NCBI RefSeq assembly: GCF_020085105.1
Contig: NC_058059.1
Span: 24,281,542-24,345,541, forward strand
Length of the DNA stretch: 64,000 nucleotides
Direction: 5' to 3'
Origin: Siniperca chuatsi
Lineage: Eukaryota > Chordata > Actinopteri > Centrarchiformes > Sinipercidae
Shown: positions 38,285-49,591 of the stretch, one piece after another
Position numbering within the stretch: position 1 is the first letter of the stretch
Layout: every line of letters starts with the position of its first letter
Notes under the pieces: generated by a model
Told to the model about the DNA's origin: nothing
Databases searched by the model: none
What the model saw: the letters and a program-made list of their open reading frames with translations, nothing else
Program-made: the position numbers and the translations under genes

Positions 38285-40545
38285 AATTCAATTTCACTTC
38301 AATTTAATTTATATAGCGCCAATTCATAACAGAAGTTATTTCATTGCACTTTTCCTCTAGAGCAGGTTTGGACCGTACTCTTTATAATATTATTTACAGA
38401 GACCCAACAAATCCCACCATGAGCAAGCACTTTGGTGACAGTGGCAAGAAAAAACTTCCTTTAAGAGGCAGAAACCTTGGACAGAACCAGACTCAATGGT
38501 GGGCGGCCATCCGCCTCTGCCTGTTTTGCCCGGTTTGAGAGAGAGAGGTTTTGGGGGAGGGGGGGTTGGAGTGGGGGAGAGGGAGGCAAAATGCAAATAA
38601 CACCTAGAATTTTTATTTTTAATTTTTAAATAGTAGAATTGTAATTGTAGTATTAATATTAATACATTAATAATAATAGGAATGATGGAATAATGACAGT
38701 ATTAGTAACAGAGCCAATAACAACAACTGTAGTAGCAGTTGTCGAGCAGGAACACTGGGGAAGCAAGTGGTCCATAACCGCAGATCCAGTCTCTGCAGCT
38801 CCGAAGGCAGAAATACCTGCTGAAAGCGACAGAAGGAGAGAGGAGAGAAACGAGAAAGGACAAAACTACGGGAGAGAGAAGATGTCGAGTTAGTAACATG
38901 CAGTAATGGGATAACAATGCATAAAGATAGAGAGGGAGAGAAGGAGAGAGGAAAGAGGTGTGTCATGGGAAGTGTCTAGGCCTATAGCAGTATAACTAGG
39001 GGATGGTTCAGGGCTCACCCAAGCCAGCCCTAACTATAAGCTTTATCAAAGAGGAAAGTCTTAAGCCTCCTCTTAAATGTGGAGATGGTGTCTGCCTCCT
39101 GAACCCACATTGGGATGTGATTCCTCAGGAGAGGAGCTTGATAACTGAAGGCTCTGGCTCTACTTTTGGAGACTCTAGGAACCACAAGTAACCCTGCATT
39201 CTGGGAGCGCAGTGTTCTAGTCGGGTAATAGGGTATTGTGAGATCTTTAAGATACGATGGTGCCTGACCATTAAGAGCTTTGTAGGTGAGGAAAAGGATT
39301 TTAAATTCTATTCTGGATTTTACAGGGAGCCAGTGCAGAGAAGCTAATATTGGAGAAATATGATCTCTTTTCCTAGTTCTTGTCAGTACACGTGCCGCAG
39401 CATTCTGGATCAACTGCAGAGTCTTAAGGGACTTATTCGGGCAGCCGGATAATACGGAATTGCAGTAGTCCAACCTAGAAGTAACAAATGCATTCACTTA
39501 TTTTTCATTTTGAGACAGGCTGTGTCTGATTTTTGCAATGTTACATAGGTGTAAAAAGGCAGTCCTTGAAGTTTGTTTCATGTGGGAGTTAAAGGATAAA
39601 TCCTGATCAAAGATAACTCAGAGGTTCCTTACGGTGCTGCTGGAGGCCAGGGCAATGCCATCTAGAGTAACTATATCTTTAGATAATGTGTCTCAGAGGT
39701 GTTTGTGGCCAAGTACAATAACTTCAGTTTTGTCTGAGTTTAACATCAGAAAATTGCAAGTCATCCAGGTTTTTATGTCCTTAAGGCATGCTTGAAGTTT
39801 AGCTAACTGGTTAGTTTTATCTGGCTTGATCGATAGATATAATTGAGTATCATCTGCATAACAATGAAAGTTTATGGAGTGTTTCCTAATAATATTGCCT
39901 AGAGGAAGCATATATAAGGTGAATAGAATCGGTCCAAGCACAGAACCTTGTGAAACTCTGTGACTAACTTTGGCATGCATTGAGGGTTCACCATTAATAT
40001 TTACAAACTGAGAACGATCTGATAGATAGGATTTAAACCGGCTTAGGTTCCTGTATTGCCAATTACATGTTCCAGTCTCTGTAATAGGATGTGATGGTCA
40101 ATGGTGTCGAAAGCAGCACTAAGATCTAACAAGACAAGTACAGAGACAAGTCCATTGTCTGATGCAATTAAAAGGTCATTTGTAATTTTCACCAGTGCTG
40201 TCTCTGTGCTATGATGCACTCTAAATGACTGAAAATCGTCAAAAAAAATGTTGCTCTGTAGAAAATCACACAACTGAATGACAACTGCTTTCTCAAGGAT
40301 CTTAGAAAGAAAGGAAAGGTTAGATATAGGTCTATAGTTGGCTAAAACCCCTGGATCAAGAGTGGGCTTTTTAAGAAGCGGTTTAATTACAGCTACTTTA
40401 AAGGATTGTGGTACATAGCCTGTTAATAAAGACAGATTGATCATATCCAGTAAAGAAGTGCTAACTAAGGGTAAAACATCTTTAAGCAGCCTAGTTGGAA
40501 TGGGGTCTAAGAGACAGGTTGATGGCTTAGATTAATTAATTGTCG
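38285..40545 (-). mobile_element. L2-clade LINE, 5'-truncated, RT domain to 3' end
   Basis: The minus strand encodes the reverse transcriptase in broken frames: SQSFKVAVIKPLLKKP-like entry and YRPISNLSFLSKILEK near 40340, AFDTIDHHILLQRL near 40100, QGSVLGPILFTLYMLPLG near 39940, catalytic YADDTQLYLS near 39850 and the end RRLKTFLFDKAYS at 39030. The 3' UTR and tail (TATATAGCGCC read from the plus strand near 38310) match the plus-strand copy at 2640-4182. Frameshifts and stops between segments, and the missing endonuclease, show a dead copy, although the YADD triad survives. Confidence 0.9.
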
Positions 40546-41181
40546 AAGTCAGCTGAAGAAGGTGCGCTGACAGGCGCAAAGCAGCCAAAACACACATCAG
40601 GCTCTACAGCTTTAACACAGTTTCACTTTCTTACAAGGTCATTTGTAACTCATTAGAAGAAAACTGTACAGTAAAGTCAAACCACATTGGGTCACATCTG
40701 CTCGCTACTTCACACGTCCCTCGTAACCTGGATGTTCTCTGGAGTCCTGTAGAGTTTTTAGGTAGTAATACATGCTTCCTCGACGGACGCTCTACTCCCA
40801 TACCAGTTAAGACATTAGACCATTTAATACCGTGTCACTATCTAACCCCAGTAACATTATGGAAGCTGCAAGGACATTGCATCTTTATGTCCCACTGTTA
40901 GATCTTATTAGACTTTCTTAGAGGCTAATATGCGACATATTACAACTGAACTGTACCGTGAACTAAAGTGAAATCATATACCTAATGCTAAACACGCATT
41001 AAAGCAATGTTGGTGTAAGGACGGGTCGCCGTTAGCCTAAATAGTATTACTATTAGACTCATGCTAAGCTAATTATAATAATACATTGAAATTTGTCTGA
41101 GTCATGCACAAACTTACCTCTGCCTGTTCTCTTTCTCCCAGGGTGTTCGGGCAAAAGAATTCCCCAGAGGCTCGCACACCG
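40546..41181. other. Intergenic, no gene
   Basis: Low-information AT-rich sequence between the L2 copy and a foldback repeat. No feature supported. Confidence 0.4.
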
Positions 41182-41366
41182 ACTATTAGTTCAGGGAGGG
41201 TAACAACAAGCAGGAAGTGGGTAGAGGGGAGTTTACACACCCAAATATAAACCTAATAAATACCAATAAATATCATATGTAATAAATAAATACATTCATA
41301 CATACAGTACAACTGAACTCCCCTCAACCCACTTCCTGCTTGTTGTTACCCTCCTGGAACTATTAA
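41182..41366. repeat. Foldback repeat with about 52-bp arms
   Basis: 41182-41233 (GGGTAACAACAAGCAGGAAG within) and 41312-41366 are reverse complements with only a few mismatches, separated by about 78 bp of AT-rich sequence. The RNA or single strand would form a strong hairpin. Likely a MITE; no target duplication was found. Confidence 0.85.
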
Positions 41367-42065
41367 TAGACATGCAACTATTATATGTCGATATATTATA
41401 TGGCATTAAATTTCTCTAATTACAGCCCGTGTTGTCCAATTAAGCTATCATAGGCCCATGTTGTTAGCATTAAATGTGGTGTCTAATATAGCATAATTTG
41501 GTAGTAATGGTAGACTAGCGTCTAACTGTAGCATATTTTGGATCTGATATGGTAGGCTCTTGTATTTGATTTAATAAGACTATGATCCTGTAAAATGGTG
41601 TCTTTGTATAGTATATTTTGGGTCTAATAAGGCATTATATGCGGTTTCTAACTACATCATAATTTAGGTGTATGGTGTCTAGGGTATAACTGTGTTTGTT
41701 TACTGTCTAATATGATACAAAGTACGGCTTATTACGTCTTATTAGTGTACCTTAGAATAAAGGGCGACCAATATTTCTACGTCCACTGGATTAAAATGGA
41801 GGCTCTGCTTTTAATCAACCATGGTGAACAGTAGTATCGAAGCTCCATTGATGATGGCTTTTTTCATTTATCAAGCATGAGCTTGACTCAGAGTCAACAT
41901 ACTGAGAGTTGATTGAACTGACTCAGGTCAGCTGTTCTGGAACCAAAAACTCAGAGTTTCCCATCTCAGAGTTCATCAACTCAGAGCTCAGAGTCAGGCT
42001 CAGAGTTTGTTAAACCTGCTTTCTGAAACAGGGCTCTAATTCTAACCCTTAATGCTTGTGTTACC

Positions 42066-42353
42066 TCGGACGCCATCTTATGGTGAAGAAATGGATTACA
42101 CTCTAGAATCAGTAGGCCTATTGTGTTTTTACATCAAGCTTGTTGTAAACTGTAAGTTGGAAAACAATATGTGATGAAAATCTATGGCACAGGAGTCAAG
42201 GTGGATGGGACATTCTAGTCTTTTATTCTGCAATGGGACAGCAGTCAGTTCAGTAAGATGGGTGGATTGGCACAGTTTACTCCTGCCACAGCATGAAAAT
42301 CCTACTCTGCTGCAGGTTACTATATTGACTAGAACAACTCTTTACATTGTGAT

Positions 42354-42406
<53 letters not shown>

Positions 42407-42862
42407 TAAACTTGCGTTCAGACTATACAAAGCCTAAAACTCACTTTCTAACTGCTTTCTGCAGCTGCATCATGATCCTGCTCACTCAGAAATATTAAAA
42501 TATAATCTCCAATATCATCGAGTTTCATATGATACCAGTAATCATCGCTCTAGATTTAAAACTTAACCCACTACAGCCTCTGAAAGACAGTAATGTCTGC
42601 CGAGGACGCCTGCATCCTAGTGGTGTTTAAATGGGCCTCTGCTGCCACCCTCTGGAATGTTACAGTAACAACAAACAAAAAACAAACAAGTAGATCATTC
42701 CTTAATTAATGTGGTCTGCCCTTCTTCTTTACTCATTGGATGATTACAGTTCAGATTTATTGACTGTAAAATCCACAAGGTGGAGATCAAAAACCATCAC
42801 CTGGTGGCATTTTAAGCACCTGGGAAACTGAGATGAATTGTGAGCCCTGTGGCTTTCCATAG
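42066..42862. repeat. Inverted repeat copy B (pairs with 36567-37243)
   Basis: Reverse complement of copy A, longer because of a TA microsatellite (42356-42404) and a 38-base insertion after 42142. Keeps the frame starting at 42184 (MAQESRWMGHSSLLFCNGTA). Immediately left, 41880-42040 has repeated ACTCAGAGTTT/CTCAGAGTC phrases of a separate dispersed element. Confidence 0.8.
42356..42404. repeat. TA dinucleotide microsatellite
   Basis: About 24 uninterrupted TA units. Likely length-polymorphic. Confidence 0.97.
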
Positions 42863-42869
42863 TTTTGTC

Positions 42870-43720
42870 ACGCCCCTTGGTGTCTCAGACAGACACACAA
42901 GGCAGTCTCTATACATATCATATATATACATATATCATTTAAATTATACTTACTCTGTGAAATTATTTTCTGTGCAAAATCTTCTGTAATGCTACACAAT
43001 GTCTGTGCAAGTATTCTGTGCAATTATCCATCACATATATCTGTATAAATGACAGGTGTATATAATCTTTATAGCTCTTATTTTCTATTCTCTATTTCTA
43101 TTTTGTTTTTATTTTATGTATATTTTTTTATCATCTTTTTTCCTTTACGTGTTAAATCTTGAGCTGCTGTAACAAGCGAATTTCCCCGGTGTGGGATCAA
43201 TGATCAATATCTTATTTGATGGGACTATGTTCACATGATAGCTGGAGTCAAGAGCTCTCTAAAACAGCTGGTCCTATGTCTGTAGCCTCTTTTGTTGCTG
43301 GATTAAAGACCTTCAAACATGTGCCAAGGTCAAGGTTCAAAGGTGAGTACCTCAAAGCAGGAGCCATGAAGAATCTTCATACTGACATATCTTACTCTCC
43401 AGGTCGTGACCTTTCCAACGATGTATCTGGTTTAGCTCCAATATATAAAATGAAGCTTTTTGTTTGTTTCTTTTTTCTTTGTGACCAAAATGAGTCACCT
43501 TCAGCGATTATTGTACAGTATTGCTGACAATCTATGGAATCAGTACTACAGTCTTAGAGGAAGGCCTGAAGTTTTGGGTTATGCCTGAAAAAACCATCTC
43601 GTTCTCATTCACAGGTCGTCAAATAATGAGACATGCATAGGCTACTATTTACACAACCCTGGCGATTTTTTTGTATCTATGATTCTTGGTTTTGGGATTT
43701 TAGTCAGCATGACATAGCCC
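42870..43720. other. Intergenic, repeat fragments, no gene
   Basis: TTCTCATTCACAGGTCGTCAAATA near 43600 resembles the phrase at 36520 (TTCTCATTCCCAGGTCGTC), so both are copies of one dispersed repeat. The 103-codon frame at 43216 has no known domain. Confidence 0.4.
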
Positions 43721-43724
43721 ATTC

Positions 43725-43830
43725 AATCAGAATCAGTTTTATTGGCCAACATACATACAAAGAATGTGTCTTGGCATTTGCTCCCAAAAAACGCAACACA
43801 GAACAATAAAAATTAACAAAAGTATGGCAA
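43725..43830 (-). mobile_element. LINE 3' tail fragment
   Basis: AATCAGAATCAGTTTTATTGG, then CCAACATACATAC, resembles the tail shared by Rex-type LINEs of fish, which would read on the minus strand. No coding sequence attached. Confidence 0.45.
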
Positions 43831-44279
43831 TAATTATAATAAATATAGCCGTGAGTGGCAATTACAGGGTTCAAGCCAACACAGAACGTTAGAAGTTTAA
43901 AGCTTTTGATCTGGCCCTGGTCAAATGTGACAGATGTGACAAAAGCAGTGAAATTTCCCTTTTTTCCATTTTCACAATTAGAATGAAGAAAACAAACACT
44001 TATGCGTGTGTTATGCCACGCACATTTTTTGCATTTGTAGCGCTCCCTAGCGGTTGATTTAAATGAATCTTTCAGCATATGTTTCAGGTACTTTATGTGG
44101 ACATATCCTGTAAGTTTCGTGACGTTTGGACCAACAGTTGTAGACTTTGGTCTATTTATGTGCTGAGCCACGCCCCTTTTTAAGTTCATTGGTCAATATC
44201 TTGAAAACTAAATAAGATATCAACAAGCTTTATACAACTTTTGATAAGCTTCGTCCAATGATGATCCAACGAAAATTTG

Positions 44280-44625
44280 ATTCCACAGAAGAGGAGCTTG
44301 ATAACTGAAGGCTCTGGCTCCCATTCTACTTTTGGAGACTCTAGGAACCACATGTAACCCTGCATTCTGGGAGCGCAGTGTTCTATAGTGTAGGGTAGGT
44401 GTTCTAGGTAATAGGGTATTATGAGCTCTTTAAAATATGATGGTGTCTGACCATTAAGAGCTTTGCAGGTGAGGAGAAGGATTTTAATTTCCATTGTGGA
44501 CTTTACAGGGAGCCAGTGCAGAGAAGCTAATATTGGAGAAATATGATATTTTCCTAGTTCTTGTCAGTACACGTGCCGCAGCATTCTGGATCAACTTGAG
44601 AGTCTTAAGGAAGTACTTTAGAAAC
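44280..44625 (-). mobile_element. L2-clade LINE fragment (RT C-terminal part)
   Basis: The minus strand encodes LTCKALNGQTPSYFKELIIP, then frames with RMQGYMWFLESPKVEWEPEP. This is the same region as 3180-3360 in the plus copy. It is flanked on the left by an unrelated repeat (43960-44270). A short dead fragment. Confidence 0.8.
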
Positions 44626-44639
44626 AGTCTCTCCATTAC

Positions 44640-45200
44640 ATAGAAAAGGTTTCAGTCGTAGTCATCTGGACACTGTTTTCAGAATCAAGACGTTTCGGCT
44701 CCCATCCGGAAGTCATTCTCAATTGTGGAAAAGGTCTGAGAACGGGCTATGATGGAAACAAAGGAAGGTCAGTTTCAGGTGAAACTAGGCAGGGTAAACA
44801 GCAGACACTCAGGAAGACTCTTCCCTGAGGGCAGGGCCTAAGCAACACAGAGTAGCTTAAATTTCAGAGTTTTCAGACCATTTTATATATATACCTTTTT
44901 TATTTTTTATTTTACAAACAAACTAAGGGAACAGCCATGGGGTCACCCATCTCCCTTATTGTAGCTACATGTACATGGAATAGTTTGAACAGACTGCCCT
45001 GAGCCCCTACCCCATCTGACAACTGGTACCAGTACATGGACGACACTTTCAACAAACCGTGCTGCTTAAGTAAGACAGCTTCATCCAACACATCATCAAC
45101 CCACACATCAGGTTCACAAGAGAACAGGAAGAGGACGGTACACCGGCGTTTTTAGACACTTGTGTTTTCATGTGTAGGCTGATAGGAACATAAAGACCAC
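44640..45200 (+). mobile_element. Penelope-like element relic (RT fragment)
   Basis: On the plus strand AMGSPISLIVAT (from about 44934) and WYQYMDDTF (about 45028) match the AMGSP...YVDDTF reverse transcriptase motifs of Penelope-like elements, with an in-frame stop between them. TFLDTCVF-like sequence follows near 45150. The upstream GACGTTTCGGCTCCCATCC (44689) also recalls fish PLEs. No GIY-YIG domain is seen. Dead fragment. Confidence 0.75.
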
Positions 45201-45429
45201 ATACAACATCAAAGATCAGTGGTAAGGAACCTCCTATACAGAGCACAAATCTTATCAGTGAGGAGGAGGATGGTGAGATGGAGGTGCAGCAGGACCCGTG
45301 GTGGCACTCCAGGCCAACGGGTACAGTCCATTCACATCGACGCCAAAGTCCATCTTCAAACAATGACAGAGGTTACGATCTCTGCATCACGTGGCCAAAA
45401 CTCTATACTCTATAACTCTATAGTTACTT

Positions 45430-48136
45430 GAGGACTAAGCCAACAACCCCATTTGCTGTTGAAGACTAGAGATGTGGTTGAAAGATCCATAAAAAAGTGG
45501 ACCTTGAGTTAAGTTTATTCTCTCAAACCCTGTGTTCTTGTTGTCAAATAGATAGTTTCAGCACCACATTTTTACATTTTCCCCCAGTTGTTTTGATTGT
45601 TTAATTAAAGGGAAATATAATCCCAACAAAACAATACATAAAGTATTTGTAAATGAGAATGTGAACCCCAACGGAAAAGTACAGTATGTTGATCATTTAG
45701 ATTCTTTTATTAGTATCAGCAATAAATGTATTTCTTCACTACAAAGTACATTTTTCGGCCTAATGTAACTTGATGCACAGTGCACCGTATATTGAAGTCT
45801 CACGTTTAATGACAGATGATGACAAAATATAATCAAGTGATAGCACATGATTTCCTTCTCTTACTGAGGGGAAACATACAACTTTTTCATACAACTTTAT
45901 GTGGACATTATATGGTAAGCAAAAAACTGCTTAAACATTGCAAACATGTGCTGGAAATGACTAATGCTAACACCAGGGTTGTGGTCGAATAGTCTTTTTT
46001 GCTTAGGAAGGTTCCTAACTGAGTGAAATGACCCAGAAGTATTTAAGGGGCAGTCATGATAAGAGCTGGTCGAATTCTCTAAATGCAAAGGAAAGCTGCT
46101 TCAATGCTTCTTTTTTTATCACCTTTAGCATAGGATACACTGGACCATCCTTTACAAAAGGAAAGGAGATAATGCCGTGCCACAATTTCTGGCTGCAACA
46201 TTTAAAGCAACGCACCATTCGGCCATTCACGAAAAGCAGACTTGCAGCAGAGAGAGAGGGAGTGTCTGAATATGGACAGAATGTGTGGACGTGATTAAAA
46301 AAAACTTTCTTTGATCATAAAGAAGTGTATGAACTACACTGCTGACTGGAGTCTTTGTTAACATTAAACAGACACGTTATATACGCTCATCTCCTCTATA
46401 AAACGTCTGTATCTTCTCTTCACTGCGCTGCATTATTATAAACTATGATGAACTGGTCATGGGTCACATCTCTCACCCACGTCCAGGCGCTGTCTCTCCC
46501 TCTTCATCTCCTTGCAGTTCTCATGCATTAGTTCTGTGTTGTTGACTGTGTAGTTGCTGTGGCTGCTTTGACATACAATACGTTGTTCAAGTTTGCTGTC
46601 TGTTATCAAATTGTTGTTAATAACTATTAGATATAAGTTATGCTGGCCATTCAAATTAATACAAAAAACATGAATATCGTGTGCCATTTAATATGACATC
46701 ATTATATAGACTGATTTTCTCTCAGCACCCCCAACTGTGACTGACTTCCAGCATCCCTGCCTGTATTCCTTTTTTTATTTCCATTCCAACCTTGTTAATG
46801 ATGTAATATTTTTCATGTTTATATTGCCTGCATGAAACAATATGGTAAGAACGCACAGGATGAAATAAGATGCGCTTTTTGTAGTCCATCTTCAGAACAT
46901 TGTAGTTTCACCATGGCAGACCCACATCAATAACATCCACCGTCACATAATTATGTCGCCTAGTATAAGTGCAGTCGGATTCTCTTTGCACCGCGGTTGT
47001 CTTAGGAATTCTCCTCACATCAAAGTGTTTAGGAAAAGACATAGGAGGGACTTTTCGACCGCAGTCCAGGCTTAGCAATTATCACTATACAGAAAAACTA
47101 TAAACAAATAAAATGTTCAAATCAAAGTACATAAATTCAAAATCTGTACAACTAGGTTATCAAAGTTGATGTTAAAAGTATCAACCTCGTGGGACATAAG
47201 TCACATGGAATGATCTTAGTCAATGGCCTGAAAAAACAAAAAAACAAACAAACAAGATATTTCTTATGTTCTTATTCTTTGTTTGTTTGATGGAGGTAAG
47301 TTCCAAAATACATCTCAGTGAGTATAATTACTAACAAAGTTACCCATAGACTGTTTCTTTCATACTCCTATCACATTTCTATTCATCATACATTCTATTG
47401 TTCTATGATAGTGACTTTCACAAACCATAGAATAATAAACTCAAAGACAACATTAAATTGTCATTAGGGGGTGCACGAGTTGAGAACGAGCAAAACACCA
47501 CTACAGAAACCTGGGTTCAGCTCTGGGTTATGGTAGCAATACTTCTGGTTTGGTTGTGCATTCCAATAAACACAACTGGCATTGTAAGTGGGTTGGAAGA
47601 GGGTGAGGGATCATCTCACTTTTTGCGTAACTAGCCATTCCTACTGGTAGGTCGAGGTGCCTGTATAGTGGGGTGTAGTATCTGAGGTGGGAGGGTGGGT
47701 GCAGGGGTCCCTTATGGCCTCCCAGTGAATGACCTTGCTGGCAAGTGAAAAGAAGTGGATCGTAGCACCATCTGCATCAGAGAAGGCAAAACTTCTATCA
47801 AGGCAAGGCAACCTCTAAAGTATTTGTGGATAAGAAAATGTTTTGTGTTGCACAGCAACAGCAAGGACATAGATTATTCTGAATGGCAACACTATAAAAA
47901 CAAGGTCTATAGAGGATTGCACAATTCATTTTGCTTAATCATTGACACAGAAGTTTGAGTACAAACATGAGACACATTGACATTCAAATGCGTTAGAACT
48001 ATCTAAGAAACTCATAAAAAACATTCAGTCACTGTTCTGCAAAATTGCTCACTTCACTTTATGCTGCTTATTGAATTTTTGGCAAGCACAGCTCACAGAA
48101 TATTTCAGCTCCACTATTCTTCAAACAGCACCACAC
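45430..48136. other. ror2 3' UTR and flank
   Basis: Directly 3' of the ror2 stop. Minus-strand AATAAA signals occur at 46774-46779 and 45716-45721, about 1.36 and 2.4 kb past the stop; either may define the transcript end. The stretch 47460-47760 contains TGGCCTCCCAGTGAATGAC and CTGGCAAGTGAAAAGAAGTGG, phrases of a common fish repeat. No gene. Confidence 0.45.
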
Positions 48137-49591
48137 TTATGTGTCTGACAAGTGGATCTCCAATTCGTCAGTCTGTGGAAGGTCATTGTCACCTAGCAAT
48201 TCTGTTTCAGGCACTGACAGGTCCTCATTTTGGTCTAGCTCTTCGTGGGACGCCCTGTCAGCCAAGTCCTCATCATTGGTCTTGGAGTCCTCATTTAGCA
48301 AAGCTGCTCGCTCTGTGACAGAAGTGTTGGAAGGGGCAGTGGTGACATAGCCTGTAGATGTGGATCCACTGCCACTATGGTGAGAACCAGCTTTGGTAAC
48401 CATCTGTGGTGGGTGGTGCATCTGCTGGTGGGGCATGTGCATGGGTATTTGCATGGGGTAAAAGTTCGGCAGATATGGGTAAGCTGGCATGGGGTGATAT
48501 CCATTGACAGGGATGTAGAGCTGCTGGGGCACCATTGGCCGATGCATTTGACCCTTCATGGACATGAACTGGGGTTGATGGAATGGCAAGCTCTTTTTAG
48601 GGCTGGTGTAGCGCAATGCATTCACTGTGCTCATGCTAATGTTGCTAACAGGACTGGTGCTGAGAGAGCTGGTCTGGGTAGTGTTGCTGGTGCCAGAAGT
48701 CTGAGCAGAGCTATAGTTGGAAAGGCTCTCCCAGGAGCGCAGACGTGTATGGATGTCCTTGAAGCGAGGCCTTCTTGCTGGGAATTCACTCCAACACTCC
48801 AGCATAAGGGTGTAAATCCAGGCTGGGCAGTCATCTGGACAAGGCAGTAGCTGGTGGCTGCGCACCATCTCGATCACGTCCTGGTTGGAGTAGCCACAGT
48901 ACGGCTGCAGACCGTAACTGAAAGTCTCCCACAGCAAGACACCATAAGACCAGATGTCAGAGTCGGTGGAGAACTTGCCATACATAATAGCTTCTGGGGA
49001 CATCCAACGAATGGGGAAAGGGCTTGTGCCCATGAGATTGTAGTAATCAGCAGAGTAGACATCTCTGAACAGGCCCAGATCCAGGATCTTGATGCTGAGT
49101 TTGTCAAAGACCAGAATGTTTCGGGCAGCAAGGTCTTTATGGACTACTTGCTGGCTGGAAAGGTACTCCATTCCAGCAGCAATCTGGGTGATAACATGAA
49201 GGAAATCAGCCTGCTCCAGTGTGGATTTGACTGTCTTATCATCATCTGAGCTGCCAACATCTGAGTTGGGGGAGCGCATCACCAAAAACTCATGCAGATC
49301 ACCAAGGCTGGAGTAGGTGAATATCATGCTCATTGGCAGCTCTTTGGTGACCACACCCAGCAAACAAACAATATTTTGGTGCTGTAGATGAAAGCGGAGC
49401 ATGGCTTCGTGGCAAAATTCCTCACAGAGAGTGGCATCAACTTTGTCCTTCAATGTCTTGATGGCCACCACCTGAGTCTGCTCACCAGGTACGGTGCCAT
49501 ACAGGTGGCCCTTGTAAACCTTGCCAAACCGATCCTCGCCAAGCTCCTCCATAAACCGTACTGCTGACATGTTAATCTCCCGCAGCTTGGC
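48137..49591 (-). CDS. ror2: ror2 last exon: kinase domain and C-terminal tail
   Basis: 1455 bp, 484 codons and TAA. Starts [20 protein letters not shown] after acceptor GGCTGCAG. It includes the whole tyrosine kinase domain (Gly-loop GEDRFG, VAIK lysine, HKDLAARN catalytic loop, [18 protein letters not shown]), then a Ser/Thr-rich segment, a Pro/Met-rich segment ([20 protein letters not shown]), a second Ser/Thr-rich segment and an acidic end LEIHLSDT. One oddity: the residue before DLG is Leu (KILDLG), where human has Ser (KISDLG). Confidence 0.97.
   Translation of the reverse strand, partial: AKLREINMSAVRFMEELGEDRFGKVYKGHLYGTVPGEQTQVVAIKTLKDKVDATLCEEFCHEAMLRFHLQHQNIVCLLGVVTKELPMSMIFTYSSLGDLHEFLVMRSPNSDVGSSDDDKTVKSTLEQADFLHVITQIAAGMEYLSSQQVVHKDLAARNILVFDKLSIKILDLGLFRDVYSADYYNLMGTSPFPIRWMSPEAIMYGKFSTDSDIWSYGVLLWETFSYGLQPYCGYSNQDVIEMVRSHQLLPCPDDCPAWIYTLMLECWSEFPARRPRFKDIHTRLRSWESLSNYSSAQTSGTSNTTQTSSLSTSPVSNISMSTVNALRYTSPKKSLPFHQPQFMSMKGQMHRPMVPQQLYIPVNGYHPMPAYPYLPNFYPMQIPMHMPHQQMHHPPQMVTKAGSHHSGSGSTSTGYVTTAPSNTSVTERAALLNEDSKTNDEDLADRASHEELDQNEDLSVPETELLGDNDLPQTDELEIHLSDT

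Noticed and set aside
43704..44189. 161-codon minus-strand frame
   Set aside because: Covers a LINE tail and a dispersed fish repeat; no known domain, composition not protein-like, no splice context.
48377..48850. 157-codon plus-strand frame across the ror2 last exon
   Set aside because: It is the antisense shadow of the conserved ror2 kinase/tail coding sequence, with no domain of its own.
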